From assembly GCA_009760885.1 (NCBI GenBank), contig CM019713.1, positions 28,388,927 to 28,452,926 on the forward strand: DNA of 64,000 nt, written 5' to 3'. The DNA comes from Achatina immaculata. Taxonomy: Eukaryota; Mollusca; Gastropoda; Stylommatophora; Achatinidae. The stretch's first letter is position 1, and every line of letters starts with the position of its first letter. Under the pieces are notes generated by a model. It was given only the letters and a program-made list of their open reading frames with translations. It did no database searches and was not told the DNA's origin. This document shows, piece after piece, positions 11,129 to 21,399 of the stretch. A program made the position numbers and the translations under genes.

Positions 11129-11632
11129 CATCCACCATACAGTCCTTACCTTGCATCTTAGCCCTATCCATCATACAGACCTTACCTTACATCTTAGCCC
11201 TATCCATCATACAGACCTTACCTTACATCTTAGCCCTATCCATCATACAGACCTTACATTGCATCTTAGCCTTATCCACCATACAGACCTTACCTTGCAT
11301 CTTAGCCCCATCCACCATACAGACCTTACCTTGCATCTTAGCCCTATCCACCATACAGACCTTACCTTGCATCTTAGCCCTATCCACCATACAGACCTTA
11401 CCTTGCATCTTAGCCCCATCCACCATACAGACCTTACCTTGCATCTTAGCCCTATCCACCATACAGACCTTACCTTGCATCTTAGCCCTATCCACCATAC
11501 AGACCTTACCTTGCATCTTAGCCCCATCCACCATACAGACCTTACCTTGCATCTTAGCCCTATCCACCATACAGACCTTACCTTGCATCTTAGCCCCATC
11601 CACCATACAGTCCTTAACTTGCATCCTCTATG
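11129..11632 (+). repeat. 36-bp array grown from transposase motif
   Basis: Fourteen units, starting CATCCACCATACAGACC, lie between 11129 and about 11632 (starts 36 bases apart from 11129 to 11597). In the transposase frame each encodes HPPYRPYLAS-stop-P, the block around the third catalytic Asp. Two subtypes alternate irregularly (ending TAGCCCC or TAGCCCT), and the first units differ most. The long open frames across the array are by-products of the 36-base period. Confidence 0.95.
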
Positions 11633-11928
11633 TGCCATCTATTCCATGTGATGGATACACTTCCTTCAAGGGTGGGAATTCAGTTCACTGGAAGAGGTTG
11701 AAGTTGGTGTGAGAGATTTCGTGGTCTCAAAACCTTCTAAGTGGTACTACAAAGGACTCTTGTATTGGCTGAGTGAAAAAGGGACACAAGTTATGGACTG
11801 TATTTTGAAGTTACGTAGTTATTTTACATACCACTGGAAACACAGCCAAGAATATATTATGTTGCAAGGTTATGTGCAGCAGTAAAACAGTGCAAAAACA
11901 AAACGTGATGAACTTTTGACTCGCTCTA

Positions 11929-13650
11929 GTACTGTCTTATCATGATGTGCAGATTTCTAAAACTTAGTCACAAATTTTGTCAAAGTTCCACCCTTTTGTC
12001 AGTCTCTGGGTAAACCTCAATGCTACTATTGGATACAGACAAATTGTATTGTCTCATCTCCCTTTCACTTGTCTTCAATCTATGCAGTTGTCTAAGTTCA
12101 TTCAATGTAGACAATATTCTGTGATAACAAGAAGGTATCAAAAGGTTTACAGACTAATCCAAAAAAAAAAAAAGATTTACTTCATTTAAATTTGGTCACC
12201 ATCCCCTTTGAAATAACAGAAACTTGACTGGCCTTGAAATTTGCAAGACACTTGAAAATCTGTGTTTGACCTAAAAGAATGTTCATCAAAAAGTCTGAAG
12301 AAGCATTTCCAGTGTCTTGGTAGCAGATTTGCCAAACTTCACACAAAATTTGATGCAGGTGCATTACTCGAGTTTATCATCCATTGTAATGATTCCCAGG
12401 CATCACTAGCAGAAAGTCACAAAACCATGTATACAAATTGAACATGTGTACAGACTATGATGCCATGTGGCAGACTGACTTATCAGGCGTAGGAGTAATA
12501 ACCTTCATCATTCTGCACAAATTTGTTGAACAGTACAGTCACAGTAGGTACAGTCAAGGAAATTTCCCATACCACCTCTTTTATCCAGGAAATAGCTTCA
12601 GTGTTAATCACATCTCAAAACACTGGTTTTATTTATTGATTTGGCCACCATAGTCCAATGCATCGATATCTGTATATTTTGAGCATGAAAATATAATGAA
12701 AACAGCTTTCATGAATAAACAGTAAATTAAGGCTTAAATTTTAAAATTGTAAGACAGTGTGGGCATAGAATATTGTGAACCAAAGAAATAGGAGGAAATT
12801 TAGATAATTCAGACAGTGCACGTAGATTAGAATATAAGAGGAGTGTGCTTATCAATTGAATGCAGTATTTCAAAATTGCTTAAATGTTAATCCTGCTTGT
12901 ACAGTCCAGTTTATTCACATCTTCATTTGTCTGGTTTGATTCATTTCAGTGCTATGCTTTGTATCTTTGTCATAAGCTGATAACTGTACCAGACTGATAA
13001 TACTTTAATGCATTAACTGAAAACTAACCTGAATCAAATTGTTTACCCTGTATATACCTGATAACAAAATATTTTCCTGGAAATAACCCCACATTTTAAT
13101 AATACATTCATTTACAAAGAAGAAGAGGAAAAGAAGCAGAAATTGACAAAGAATTGGAGTGAATTTTTTAAAAAAAAGATGGTTTGTATATAAAAGCTTT
13201 AACAAAAATGTAGACAGCAACTGTGTAAGAGAGCAACTATGGGCTACCAGAATTCCCATTGTTAATGGTACCTACACTAATTACTTGTGTTTTTTTTATA
13301 AATACATTTCATTCTTCCACATATTCATAAATGCAAATAGTATTTCAGAGATAGCAATTTGTACATGAAATGAAACATCTCGATTCTGTTGTTGTATATT
13401 TCTTATGTGATAACTAAGCTGTGATGTTTCTGATATTGAGCGGTAATTACAAATGTTTTCAGTGTTAATACTGTTTTCACTTCATTGTATTTTGTTTGTT
13501 TATGGTAACAGTTACAATTTCTGACAGCAATGCAAGTTTAGAAAGTTTAGATGTACACTATAACTTCAGAAAAGTGAATATTTGCAGTGTAACTTGTCTG
13601 TAGTCCGTGACATTTTCATGTTAAGAATGCTCAAGATAGAAGGTAGAGAT
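11929..13650. other. No recognised feature
   Basis: AT-rich unique-looking sequence with only short open frames. No element ends, RNA genes or convincing exons are seen. Confidence 0.5.
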
Positions 13651-13654
13651 CGCC

Positions 13655-13805
13655 TTGTCATGCCATAGAGACACCTAGTGGACATGGTGTTAGTGCCCAT
13701 ATTTTCTTTGACCAGTAAGAATACTGTGGTCAGCCTGGGTGCCTTTACTTCCCCAGACCAAGAGGAGTCAGGTACCCATTTCTGCACTTCTGGCCAGACT
13801 TGAAC
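13655..13805 (-). mobile_element. SINE fragment with shared tail
   Basis: The minus strand carries a B-box-like GTGGTTCAAGTCTGG near 13795, AGAAATGGGTACCTGACTCC, and then the tail GTCAAAGAAAATATGGGCAC plus TAACACCAT. It aligns with the body and tail of the SINE at 28673-28912. The A box is not seen, so it appears 5'-truncated. Confidence 0.75.
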
Positions 13806-14274
13806 CACTTACCTCACTGTTACTAATGACAGATGCTGAAGAAAATGGCTGTCACGCTTTTCCTGGTGTTTCAAGATGAGCAGAAGAAGATGATACGTTC
13901 GCTCAAATGAAAACACTGAAATAACTGCTACTGGATGGCCGAACATTAAATATATTTATTTACAAATACACATGCTGGTACAGACAAACATTCATGGTAT
14001 GACAATCTTATCTAACACGTGTGGTATGATGAACACGGTGCTGGTCATCTCAACGACTATAAAAATATTAACAGGGCTTTTCTTCCCAGCATTCCTTTAA
14101 GTCAATCCAGCACCTCAACTAATTTATGTAACTCTTAATTTATGCAGCAGCTTCTTAATCTGTGAGGAAGTTCTCTCCTTACTCAAAACAATCGTAACTC
14201 CATCCCCCAAGTATAACAAAACATTTTGGACACTATTGAGAACTCCTCTTTCTGTGAGTTTTCCGTAACGATAT

Positions 14275-14352
14275 ATTTTTTTCCCATCTGGAGTCGCCTC
14301 TAGATAGGTCCCAGGATAAGGTTGTTAGCCTTATGCCCAACTCCCGGTACAC
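14275..14352 (-). mobile_element. SINE 3' fragment
   Basis: Matches the terminal 80 bases of the SINE at 5715-6110 (GGTCCCAGGATAAGGTTGTT as written on +). It abuts a LINE-A fragment directly. Confidence 0.7.
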
Positions 14353-14361
14353 GATGTGTGA

Positions 14362-14705
14362 CAGTGGAATGAATTCAAGAACAATGCAGAGATAAGACAG
14401 ATGACTGAACAACAACCAGTCTCATGGGTGATCAGGAAAAGGAGATGGACATATGTTGGTCACTTGATGAGAAGAAATGATCAGAGCATTTCAAAACAAG
14501 CTATCAAGTTAAACACAACAGGCCAAAGAAAAAGAGGCAGACCTCGTGAAACTCTGAAGAGGACATTGTTAAGAGGCCAAATTAACAGGCATAAAATCCT
14601 TTGATGAAGTTGAAAGACTCACAGAGGACAGGAAAAATTGGCGAACTACTTTGCAAGCCCTATGTGACGTTTAACGGCACGGGAAGTATATAAGATTTAA
14701 GATAA
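14362..14705 (+). pseudogene. LINE-A C-terminal fragment
   Basis: The plus strand encodes the LINE-A tail. The clearest open part starts near 14401: MTEQQPVSWVIRKRRWTYV, then HLMRRNDQSISKQAIKLN, then GQRKRGRPRETLKRTLL. A frameshift near 14570 precedes DEVERLTEDRKNWRTTLQAL and the CDV-stop plus TTTAACGGCACGGGAAG end. A 29-bp duplication (AAGATAAGATTGAGAACTTC) sits in its tail. Confidence 0.85.
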
Positions 14706-14883
14706 GATTGAGAACTTCTATATCATAAGATAAGATTGAGAACTTCTATATCATATCCCAACACTTTGAAAATTTTGTGGATATTTTATTCTACAGTAAT
14801 TTCATTCTTATGAAATTAAATATAAGTTTACTGAAATATCTTATAATAACAAAATTATACTGAAATTATATACTGGTTTATCC

Positions 14884-15210
14884 TTTTGTTATGCTAACCA
14901 AAATCTGGGACTATTTAATTATGATAACTAAAATCTGGGACTATTTCAATATGCTAACTAAAATTCGGAACTATTTCAATATGCTAACTAAAATCTTGGA
15001 ACTATTTCAATACGATAACTAAAATCTGGGACTATTTCAATATGATAACTAAAATCTGGAACTATTTCAATATGCTAACTAAAATCTGGAACTATTTCAA
15101 TATGATAACTAAAATCTGGAACTATTTCAATATGCTAACTAAAATATGGGACTATTTCAGTATGATAACTAAAATCTGGGACTATTTCAATACGCTAACT
15201 AAAATCTTGG
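14884..15210. repeat. 30-bp minisatellite, left part
   Basis: About eleven units of the type ATGATAACTAAAATCTGGGA plus CTATTTCAAT. The same unit resumes at 16074-16125 after an inserted element, so the array was split. Confidence 0.9.
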
Positions 15211-15887
15211 AACCCCATCAGCCATATATCGCGGCAACAAACCCTCACTCCTAAACCGCACTGTAGCTCGGACAGAGTTAAACTGGTACTCACGCACCAC
15301 CCTCATAGCTTGGCAGTTAAAAACATACTGTTTCGCCATCTCCATCTCTTCCAGACCAAGCCTGATACACGTGAACTTTTTGGGGAACCCCCATTGGTAG
15401 CCTACAGACGGGACAAGAACCTTAGGGACCTTTTAATTCGTAATCATCTTAAGACAGATGACACTTTTTATGGTACGAGACGTTGCGGACGCCGTAGATA
15501 CAACACTTGTCCTTTTGTTGTCGATGCTAGCCAGATCTCCTTCCCTAAGTCCACGTTATCAGTTCAGGAGGGTTTCACCTGTACTCACGCAATGTTATTT
15601 ATGCTATCATGTGCAAACGTTGCGGTTTGAAGTACATAGGGGAGACTGGCTTACGCTTTTTCCCTCCCCCCCCCCCCCCCGACACAGCCTCTAGCGGGTT
15701 TCATGGTTCTATTGTCTTTCCCCCCACCCCTTTCAACAACTTGTTTTCCTCCTCTCTCTCCACTTCTTCTTTACGATTGGCTCTATCAGGTTCCTTTGTT
15801 GTGGTCCGCGTGATCTTTCTAAGACTAGACACACATTTCCTACTTCTGGAAGAGGCCACATTAAGATAAGTTCTTCGTGTGTGTGTG

Positions 15888-15919
<32 letters not shown>

Positions 15920-16073
15920 TGCATGCATGCATGTAATCCTCGAAAAAGGCTCACGCCGAAATATCGGATGTTGCATGTTTTTCCTTTATACATTCTCATA
16001 CTTTCTATTCGTTTTTTTCTCACTTTACTCACTCCCTCCCTCACTTTGTAAAACTGCACCATACACCTCTATC
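15211..16073 (+). mobile_element. Penelope-like element fragment inserted in the 30-bp array
   Basis: The plus strand encodes the C-terminal part of a Penelope-like reverse transcriptase and the start of its GIY-YIG endonuclease. Visible blocks are NILFRHLHLFQTKPDTRELF, PPLVAYRRDKNLRDLLIRNH, and RRCGRRRYNTCPFVVDA. After a frameshift near 15590 comes IYAIMCKRCGLKYIGETG, which is the GIY-YIG entry motif. The domain is then lost in a C-run (15663-15679) and CT-rich sequence. A (GT)n run at about 15878-15905 precedes a typical 3' end containing AAGGCTCACGCCGAAATATC. Reverse transcriptase catalytic blocks are absent. Confidence 0.8.
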
Positions 16074-16613
16074 TAGCTAAAATCTGGAATTATTTCAATA
16101 TGACAACTTAAATCTGGGACTATTTCCTATTTTTATATATAAAAAAATGTGCACTAAAATCTATCTTCTTGGTCTTCAAGGTTTGAGCTGACTGGCTGGT
16201 TCAATTCATTCTTGCATTACAACATTTCTGGGCAGGATGCACTGAACCGGACCTCATGTGACCAAGATGAGAACACACAACAAGTCCGTGTCCAGCATAA
16301 CTGGGTGTCCCGGTTTATGCTAGTTCAAGCTCTCTGCCATGTAGAACTGTTCTTCTCTCTAACCCAGCCTACCTCCAACCTCAGAACTGTCCCGACTGTT
16401 GTCCTTTACCTTCCCAATTTTTTTTTTTTTTACCTGAGACTGACGAGCTGTAATCTTCTAGTACAAAGATTCTGTCCTACGCCTCAACACATATCAAGAA
16501 ATAACTTCCTTCCAGTATCGGAACTTTTCATGTGACTCTTGGACTAAAATATATTAACTAAAATAAAGGATATCTGGAACAAAATACTGGTTTTTTTACT
16601 CTAAACTGAAGTT

Positions 16614-17110
16614 CATCATCATCATCATCAGGTGCCGTGCCGACTGGCGTTGGCTATTACGCTTTTCCAGAGTACACGATCCTTCATGCAGGCCATCAGT
16701 TCAGTTGGTGATCTCCTCTCACACCATCCCGTCAGACTGTCCAGTATCATTTCTCTTGGTCTTCCTCTTGATCTTCTTCCTTCTATTTTTCCTGTTGTTA
16801 TAATATTTTCAATGCCCCCTCTTCTCATTGCATGTCCTATGAAAGTACATTGTCTCTCTCTTATCTTTCTGACAAGGTTTTTTTGTCTCTCCAGCTCTTC
16901 TCATACATTCTTCATTAGTTATTTTTGCTGTCCAGGGGATTCGCAACATTCTTCTAATAAACCACATTTCTGCTGCTTCCAATGATTTTTGTGCAGACTT
17001 GCCTATTGTCCATGATTCACTTCCATATAATAAGATAGGTTCAATATAGCATTTTAGGACTCGTTTTCTAACATTCATTGATAAAGATGTGTTAGCTAAT
17101 ATGTTTCTCA
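16614..17110 (-). mobile_element. LINE-B insertion with 12-bp target duplication
   Basis: The element is flanked by perfect copies of TAAACTGAAGTT (16602-16613 and 17111-17122). It starts as written with (CAT)n, which is the (ATG)n 3' tail of a minus-strand insertion, and is 5'-truncated. The minus strand encodes the C-terminal part: NVRKRVLKCYIEPILLYGSE, then WFIRRMLRIPWTAKITNEEC, then TTGKIEGRRSRGRPREMIL, then MACMKDRVLWKSVIANASRH-GT-stop. It is a recent-looking 497-bp insertion. Confidence 0.9.
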
Positions 17111-17440
17111 TAAACTGAAGTTGCCCAACCATAACATGGTTATTTTCAGGCCGCTTTTTAGATTTCTCGGTCAGCCACCAAACAAGACACCACTATTACA
17201 GCAATGTATCGCTAAGAACCAACTTTTCATACATTATCAGTCCTTGGAGGTTGACCCGCGGGCTCTGAATCTTGCAAGAAGTGGGGTGGATACATTCAGT
17301 TTCATCGGTACATACTGTCATAACAAACTCCTGTATGACAAGCTTGGGATATCACACAAAACTGTCCATTTTTTCCTCTGTTCATTCATCATTAAAACTC
17401 TGATGAATGTGTTGCAATTTTTCGCCACCACAAAACATTA

Positions 17441-17590
17441 CCACCAAAGTTAGCGAGAACATTACCACCAAAGTTATCGAGAACATTACCACCAAAGTTA
17501 GTGAGGACATTACCACCAAAGTTAGTGAGGACATTACCACCAAAGTTAGCGAGAACGTTACCACCAAAATTAGCGAGAACATTACCACCG
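17441..17590. repeat. 24-bp minisatellite
   Basis: About six units of AACATTACCACCAAAGTTAG plus CGAG, with few differences. Confidence 0.95.
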
Positions 17591-17597
17591 ATAAAGG

Positions 17598-18160
17598 TAA
17601 GGTGAAGCTATGAGTTGTGAACCAGCGTCGCTGAACACATCATCATCATCATCATGTGCCATGCCGACTGGCGTTGGCTATTATGCTTCTCCAGAGTACG
17701 CGATCCTTCATGCAGGCCATCAGTTCAGTTGGTGATCTCCTCTCACACCATCCCGTCAGACTGTCCAGTATCATTTCTCTTGGTCTTCCTCTTGATCTTC
17801 TTCCTTCTATTTTTCCTGTTGTTATAATATTTTCAATGCCCCCTCTTCTCATTGCATGTCCTATGAAAGTACATTGTCTCTCTCTTATCTTTTTGACAAG
17901 GTTTTTTGTCTCTCCAGCTCTTCTCCTACATTCTTCATTAGTTATTTTTGCTGTCCAGGGGATTCGCAACATTCTTCTAAATAACCACATTTCGATGCAC
18001 ACGGTTAAACCAAAAGTGCTCCGCTGCCTAGTGAACGGTTGACCAGAAACTGCCGAGTAGTGTCGCCATCAGCACGAACTCCGTAGCTAGCGGCGTCATT
18101 TCTCTTCCTTCCCAGAGTCCCCGTGAGACACGACCCTAGACAGGGTTTGTGGTTCTGGTA
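17598..18160 (-). mobile_element. SINE-like repeat split by LINE-B
   Basis: The two flanks (17598-17640 and 18003-18160) together match the repeat at about 5180-5315 in the same order: GTGAACCAGCGTC on the left; GACCAGAAACTGCCG, GTGTCGCCATCAGCA and CTCTTCCTTCCCAGAG on the right. The LINE-B copy at 17641-17998 lies between them, so it inserted into the older repeat. Confidence 0.75.
17641..17998 (-). mobile_element. LINE-B fragment nested in SINE-like repeat
   Basis: The minus strand repeats the LINE-B C-terminal 110 residues, from WLFRRMLRIPWTAKITNEEC to NASRHGT-stop, with a (CAT)n run at its 3' end as written at 17641. The open frame 17652-18002 is nearly clean. The sequence is very close to the 25991-26328 copy, which suggests recent activity. 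A clear target duplication is not seen. Confidence 0.85.
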
Positions 18161-18828
18161 GCGGATACAGATTTAAAATGTGAAAGCCCGTTGGATATTG
18201 AGAGCAAATGCCATTTATGAGGGACTTGAAGAATTGAAAAGTAGCTGTACTTGAGAGGCAGACTGAAGATAACACACTGCACGCACATCACAAGCAAAGC
18301 AAATAAGCAAAATCAGAATTTCATACGCTCTTTTAAAATGTGCATCGTAACATTCATTCATTCATTCATTTGCATGTCCCTTGCGGAACTTTGCCTCCCA
18401 AACAGCACTCCTGTAGGCCTCTCTGAACATCAGATTACAAAATGTAATTTAAACTTCTAAAAAAATATATAAAACATCCACAAAAAAAATGGTCACAAAT
18501 CTCATATAGCGCTATCATGCGATCATATTTCTCTTTAGCTCTGCTATAGCACAGGGAAGCATCAGGACATTTTAAAATGTATTTTGTTCTATATCACGTT
18601 CTTTTGTTTGTTTCTTTGTTTGTTTGTGTGTTTTCTGTGGCTGGTAAAGAAGTAAGAGAAGACTTGTAAATCAACATAGATCAGATGTAATCAGCCGCGT
18701 TGCGCTGAAGAGAAGTGATCTGCCTGAAGAGCATCAAAGATCACGTGGAAACCTCTTAACTCACGTCGAAATTTCTGCTTGGGGATAGCCAGTGTAAACA
18801 ACACGAGATATCCTTGCCGCAAATACCA
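18161..18828 (-). other. 3' flank or 3' UTR of the TNFR-like gene
   Basis: Sequence downstream (minus sense) of the stop codon at 18829-18831. No canonical AATAAA is visible on the minus strand in this stretch, so the polyadenylation site is unresolved. There is a (CATT)n-like run near 18351-18370. Confidence 0.3.
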
Positions 18829-19353
18829 TTAATCAAAAGAAACCTGTACGTGCTTCATACAGTACCATATCAGAAATGTAGTAACAGTGACAAAGACACA
18901 TGCAGCCAAAAGTACTCCTATAACTATTACTGCAATTTTCCAACCAGAAGGATCGGTGCTGTATGAAGCTGAGGTCGTGCTGTATGAAGCTGAGGTCGTG
19001 CTGTATGAAGCTGAGGTCGTGCTGGATAAAGCTGAGGTCGTGCTGTATGAAGCTGAGGTCGTGCTGGATAAAGCTGAGGTCGTGCTGGATAAAGCTGAGG
19101 TCGTGCTGTATGAAGCTGAGGTCGTGCTGTATAAAGCTGAGGTCGTGCTGTATAAAGCTGAGGTCGTGCCGTATAAAGCTGAGGTAGTGCTGTATAAAGC
19201 TGAGGTCGTACCGTATAAAGCTGAGGTCGTGCTGGATAAAGCTGAGGTCGCGCTGTTGTATTGCTGTGATAAATTTAAATTTGCCACACCATTACTGGCA
19301 GGCTGTTGTGTGCTTGTAGTAACAGCCTGTTTGGAGAATGGTGCTCCTGTGAT
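18829..19353 (-). CDS. TNF-receptor-like membrane protein, exon 4 (stalk, membrane helix, tail)
   Basis: The exon starts after the 3' splice site TTTCTTTCTCATCAG (minus, AG at 19355-19354), phase 0. It encodes residues 125-298 of the assembled 298-residue protein. A short Thr/Gln-rich lead (ITGAPFSKQAVTTSTQQ) is followed by fourteen 7-residue repeats of TTSALYS/TTSASYS type at about residues 159-258. One hydrophobic helix (AVIVIGVLLAACVFVTV, about 264-288) comes next, then a cytoplasmic tail of about ten residues, CMKHVQVSFD, stop TAA at 18829-18831. A Ser/Thr repeat stalk of this kind is normally heavily O-glycosylated. The tail is too short for a death domain or a TRAF-binding motif, so the product could be a decoy or need a partner to signal; that is inference. 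Read together with 20876-20973, 26370-26510 and 29964-30107. Confidence 0.75.
   Translation of the reverse strand: MTGAPFSKQAVTTSTQQPASNGVANLNLSQQYNSATSALSSTTSALYGTTSALYSTTSALYGTTSALYSTTSALYSTTSASYSTTSALSSTTSALSSTTSASYSTTSALSSTTSASYSTTSASYSTTSASYSTDPSGWKIAVIVIGVLLAACVFVTVTTFLIWYCMKHVQVSFD
18958..19255 (-). repeat. 21-bp coding minisatellite (stalk heptads)
   Basis: Fourteen in-frame 21-bp units inside exon 4. Variation between units falls mostly on Leu/Ser and Tyr/Ser positions. Unit number probably varies between individuals. Confidence 0.9.
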
Positions 19354-19408
19354 CTGATGAGAAAGAAATAAAACACAGCTTTGTTGTTTTCTTTTATTCT
19401 TCTTATTC

Positions 19409-20420
19409 CCCCCCCCCCCCCACTACATGACTAATGACTCTTATAACTTGACACAAAAAATTCTAAAGTTTGAAAACTGAAAGGAAAACTTTGCATCTGG
19501 TGTGGGTAGATTGTTCCTCCTTTTTTTTATAAAGTTTTCTTCGCTCTTTCGTTTGCTTATATTTGTGGTTATATTCCTCTTTATTACTTTATAACTTTAT
19601 CATCTTGCACTACAAAGATGTCTCCCGCTCCACCTCCATCACCGTTATCGCCACCACCACTTACACTACACATTTTTTTTTTCTTGCATTCCTAAAGCAT
19701 TGCCTTTCCCTCATCTCAGACACCATTTTTTTCTACTCCACCCCCATCCCCCCATCCTCCCAAACTTCTATATTTCCATTCCATCCGTTCTTTACATCTC
19801 TCTCCCTCTCTCTCTTATTTCTCTCTCTCTGCTCTTTCTCTCTCTTTTTCTTTAAATCTCTCTTTCTCTCCAAATCTATCTCTGGTGCACATTCTCTTTC
19901 CCTCACTCTCTCTCTCACACACTCTCTCTCTCTCTCGCTTCATATCTTTTACGTTCTCTCTCTCTCTCTCGCTCTGCATATCTCTCTCACTCAGTCATTA
20001 CTTGTGTCTTGAATCAGATGTCCATGTTTCAGATCTATACATTATCTCTTTTGCAAAATCTCTCTCATTCTCTCTCCATATTGCTGTCGCTCCATCTCTC
20101 TCTCTTCCTCCATCTCTCTCTCTCTCTCCCTCCAGATCTCTCGGGCTATCCCTCCCTCTATGACTATCCCTCTTGTGCATACTTTATATACACGTATGAA
20201 TAGGTGTAGGTATGTATATGTGTGTGTGTACATCTATATCGGTATGTATGTTTGTATGAACATATATGTAGATGTGTATGTGCACGTGTATTTATGTGTA
20301 CATACATACATGTGCGTGTACATATCTATGTGTATACATGTGAATGTATGTTTGTTTATGTACATGTGTGGATGTGTTTGTTTATATGTGGTATATGTGT
20401 GTGAATAAATGCATCGGTAT
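19409..20420. repeat. CT-rich then TG/TA-rich simple-sequence tract in intron 3
   Basis: A C-run at about 19409-19420, CT/CTCT runs at 19790-20150, then TGTA/TGTG-type repeats at about 20190-20410. The long frames in it (Ser/Leu- or Arg/Glu-rich) are low-complexity artefacts. Confidence 0.85.
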
Positions 20421-20479
20421 GTATTTGGTTTAAGAAAAGTATAGGCATATGTACTATCAAAGTTTAAATTAGTTTAATG

Positions 20480-20795
20480 TAAAGTATGATTTGATTGTTC
20501 TATCTATTACATTGCTGTTAAAAAAATGTGTGAGTTTAAAATGAATGTGAGAATGTAATAAAGTTTATTTCATGTGGATGCATAAAGCAGAATGTGGAGT
20601 GTATGGAAAGAAATGGTTTATTAATTATTTACTTATTCGTTTTATGTTTCTTCATGCATATTATGTTCAATAATAAATGCTGAATATCTGTGACTGAATG
20701 AAAGTTGTATGATGAAGGGCAGAATGGCAGACGGGCCTGCGTGGTAAATTCTTAACTTTTAGAAAATAAAGTTCGTTCGTTCGTTAGTTCTTTCA
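20480..20795 (+). mobile_element. LINE-D 3' end
   Basis: Non-coding 3' end homologous to 54455-54760 on the opposite strand (CATAAAGCAGAATGTGGAGT, then GATGAAGGGCAGAATG, then GAAAATAAAGTTCGTTCGTT). It ends in the tetranucleotide tail (GTTC)n. Confidence 0.75.
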
Positions 20796-20875
20796 CTCTC
20801 TCCCCCTCCTTCTCTCTCTAACTCTTCTCCCTTCCTCTCTCTCTCTTTCTCTCTCCCTTCATATCTCTCTCTAAC

Positions 20876-20973
20876 CTGATTTGATTTTCGACGACTATCT
20901 GCTCTCTCAGAACATGATATATGAACCTCTTTACCATCATGGCACTTCCTACATGGTGACAGGGCTATTTCGC
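20876..20973 (-). CDS. TNF-receptor-like protein, exon 3 (cysteine-rich module)
   Basis: This 98-bp exon is too short for ORF calling. The 3' splice site is TGATTTCACAG (AG at 20975-20974) and the 5' splice site is CAG then GTTAGAG (GT at 20875-20874). It enters in phase 1 and leaves in phase 0, which fits exon 2 (ends phase 1) and exon 4 (starts phase 0). It encodes EIALSPCRKCHDGKEV, then HISCSERADSRRKSNQ, giving a CxxC...C spacing typical of the second half of a TNFR cysteine-rich repeat. The last base of exon 2 plus GC restores a Gly codon across the junction. Confidence 0.7.
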
Positions 20974-20989
20974 CTGTGAAATCATTGCA

Positions 20990-21100
20990 GCAAAGATTAG
21001 CACTGTCTAACTAATAACAAGTGTAGACACTAGCTGATCTGAACAAAGATTATCACTGTCTAACTAATAACAAGTACAGGCACTAGCTGATATGAACATA
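20990..21100. repeat. Duplication of about 56 bp just upstream of exon 3
   Basis: TAGCACTGTCTAACTAATAA and the following ACAAGTGTAGACACTAGCTG are repeated about 56 bases later with few changes. The duplicated segment includes sequence near the exon 3 branch-point region, on the 5' side of the acceptor in the minus sense. Confidence 0.7.
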
Positions 21101-21399
21101 CATCTGACATCATATTTGGTTTAGTAAGATGTCAGTTTCTGTCGGCGTGCATGTGTCTGTGACCGCGTTCCTAGCCCGCCGTATGTTTCCTTGTTAATAT
21201 AGCAAGTCTTGCGTACACAAACTTTATTACAAGTTTATGGACGATGAAGACCGGGTTCGACGTGAGTTTCAGCAGTTTATTAGAAATACTCCAACATTGT
21301 AGCGATGCACAGTTTCAAGATGTGTCACGGCTAGTTACCAACGAAGCAGATTAGAAATAATAATGTCGGACATAACACTTGTACTCCCTGATTGGACTT

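Larger units (their letters stand above)
10258..11790 (+). pseudogene. Mariner (SETMAR-type) transposase pseudogene
   Basis: The N-terminal helix-turn-helix half is open from 10258 to 10668: LLRHCWKKGLNASAAAHDIC, then AAKKWFQRFRSGDT, then a WHLYKLHFSNK block. Later blocks lie in shifting frames: RNEKWILRQYPNTDTQWLQPG near 10780, then ALVNRKRVLLQHDN near 11025, then HPPYSPYLAS at 11129 onward, then SLEEVEVGVRDF and SKWYYKGL near 11690-11760. The first catalytic Asp (in CDEKW) is Asn. The second is present. The third (in PYSPDLAP) is Tyr in all array units. Both missing residues are essential in the family, so the protein is inactive even apart from stops and frameshifts. Confidence 0.9.
10055..11926 (+). 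mobile_element. Complete-ended mariner-like element with internal arrays
   Basis: Inverted ends match well: CAGTGAGTCAAAAAATTCAT at 10055 and, reversed, GAGCGAGTCAAAAGTTCATC ending at 11926. Both are flanked by TA (10053-10054, 11927-11928). At 1872 bp it is about 0.5 kb longer than a normal mariner, and two internal tandem expansions account for the excess. The transposase reads on the plus strand and is dead. Confidence 0.9.

Noticed and set aside
15879..16076. Cys/Val/Arg small protein
   Set aside because: Translation of a (GT)n run within the Penelope-like fragment.
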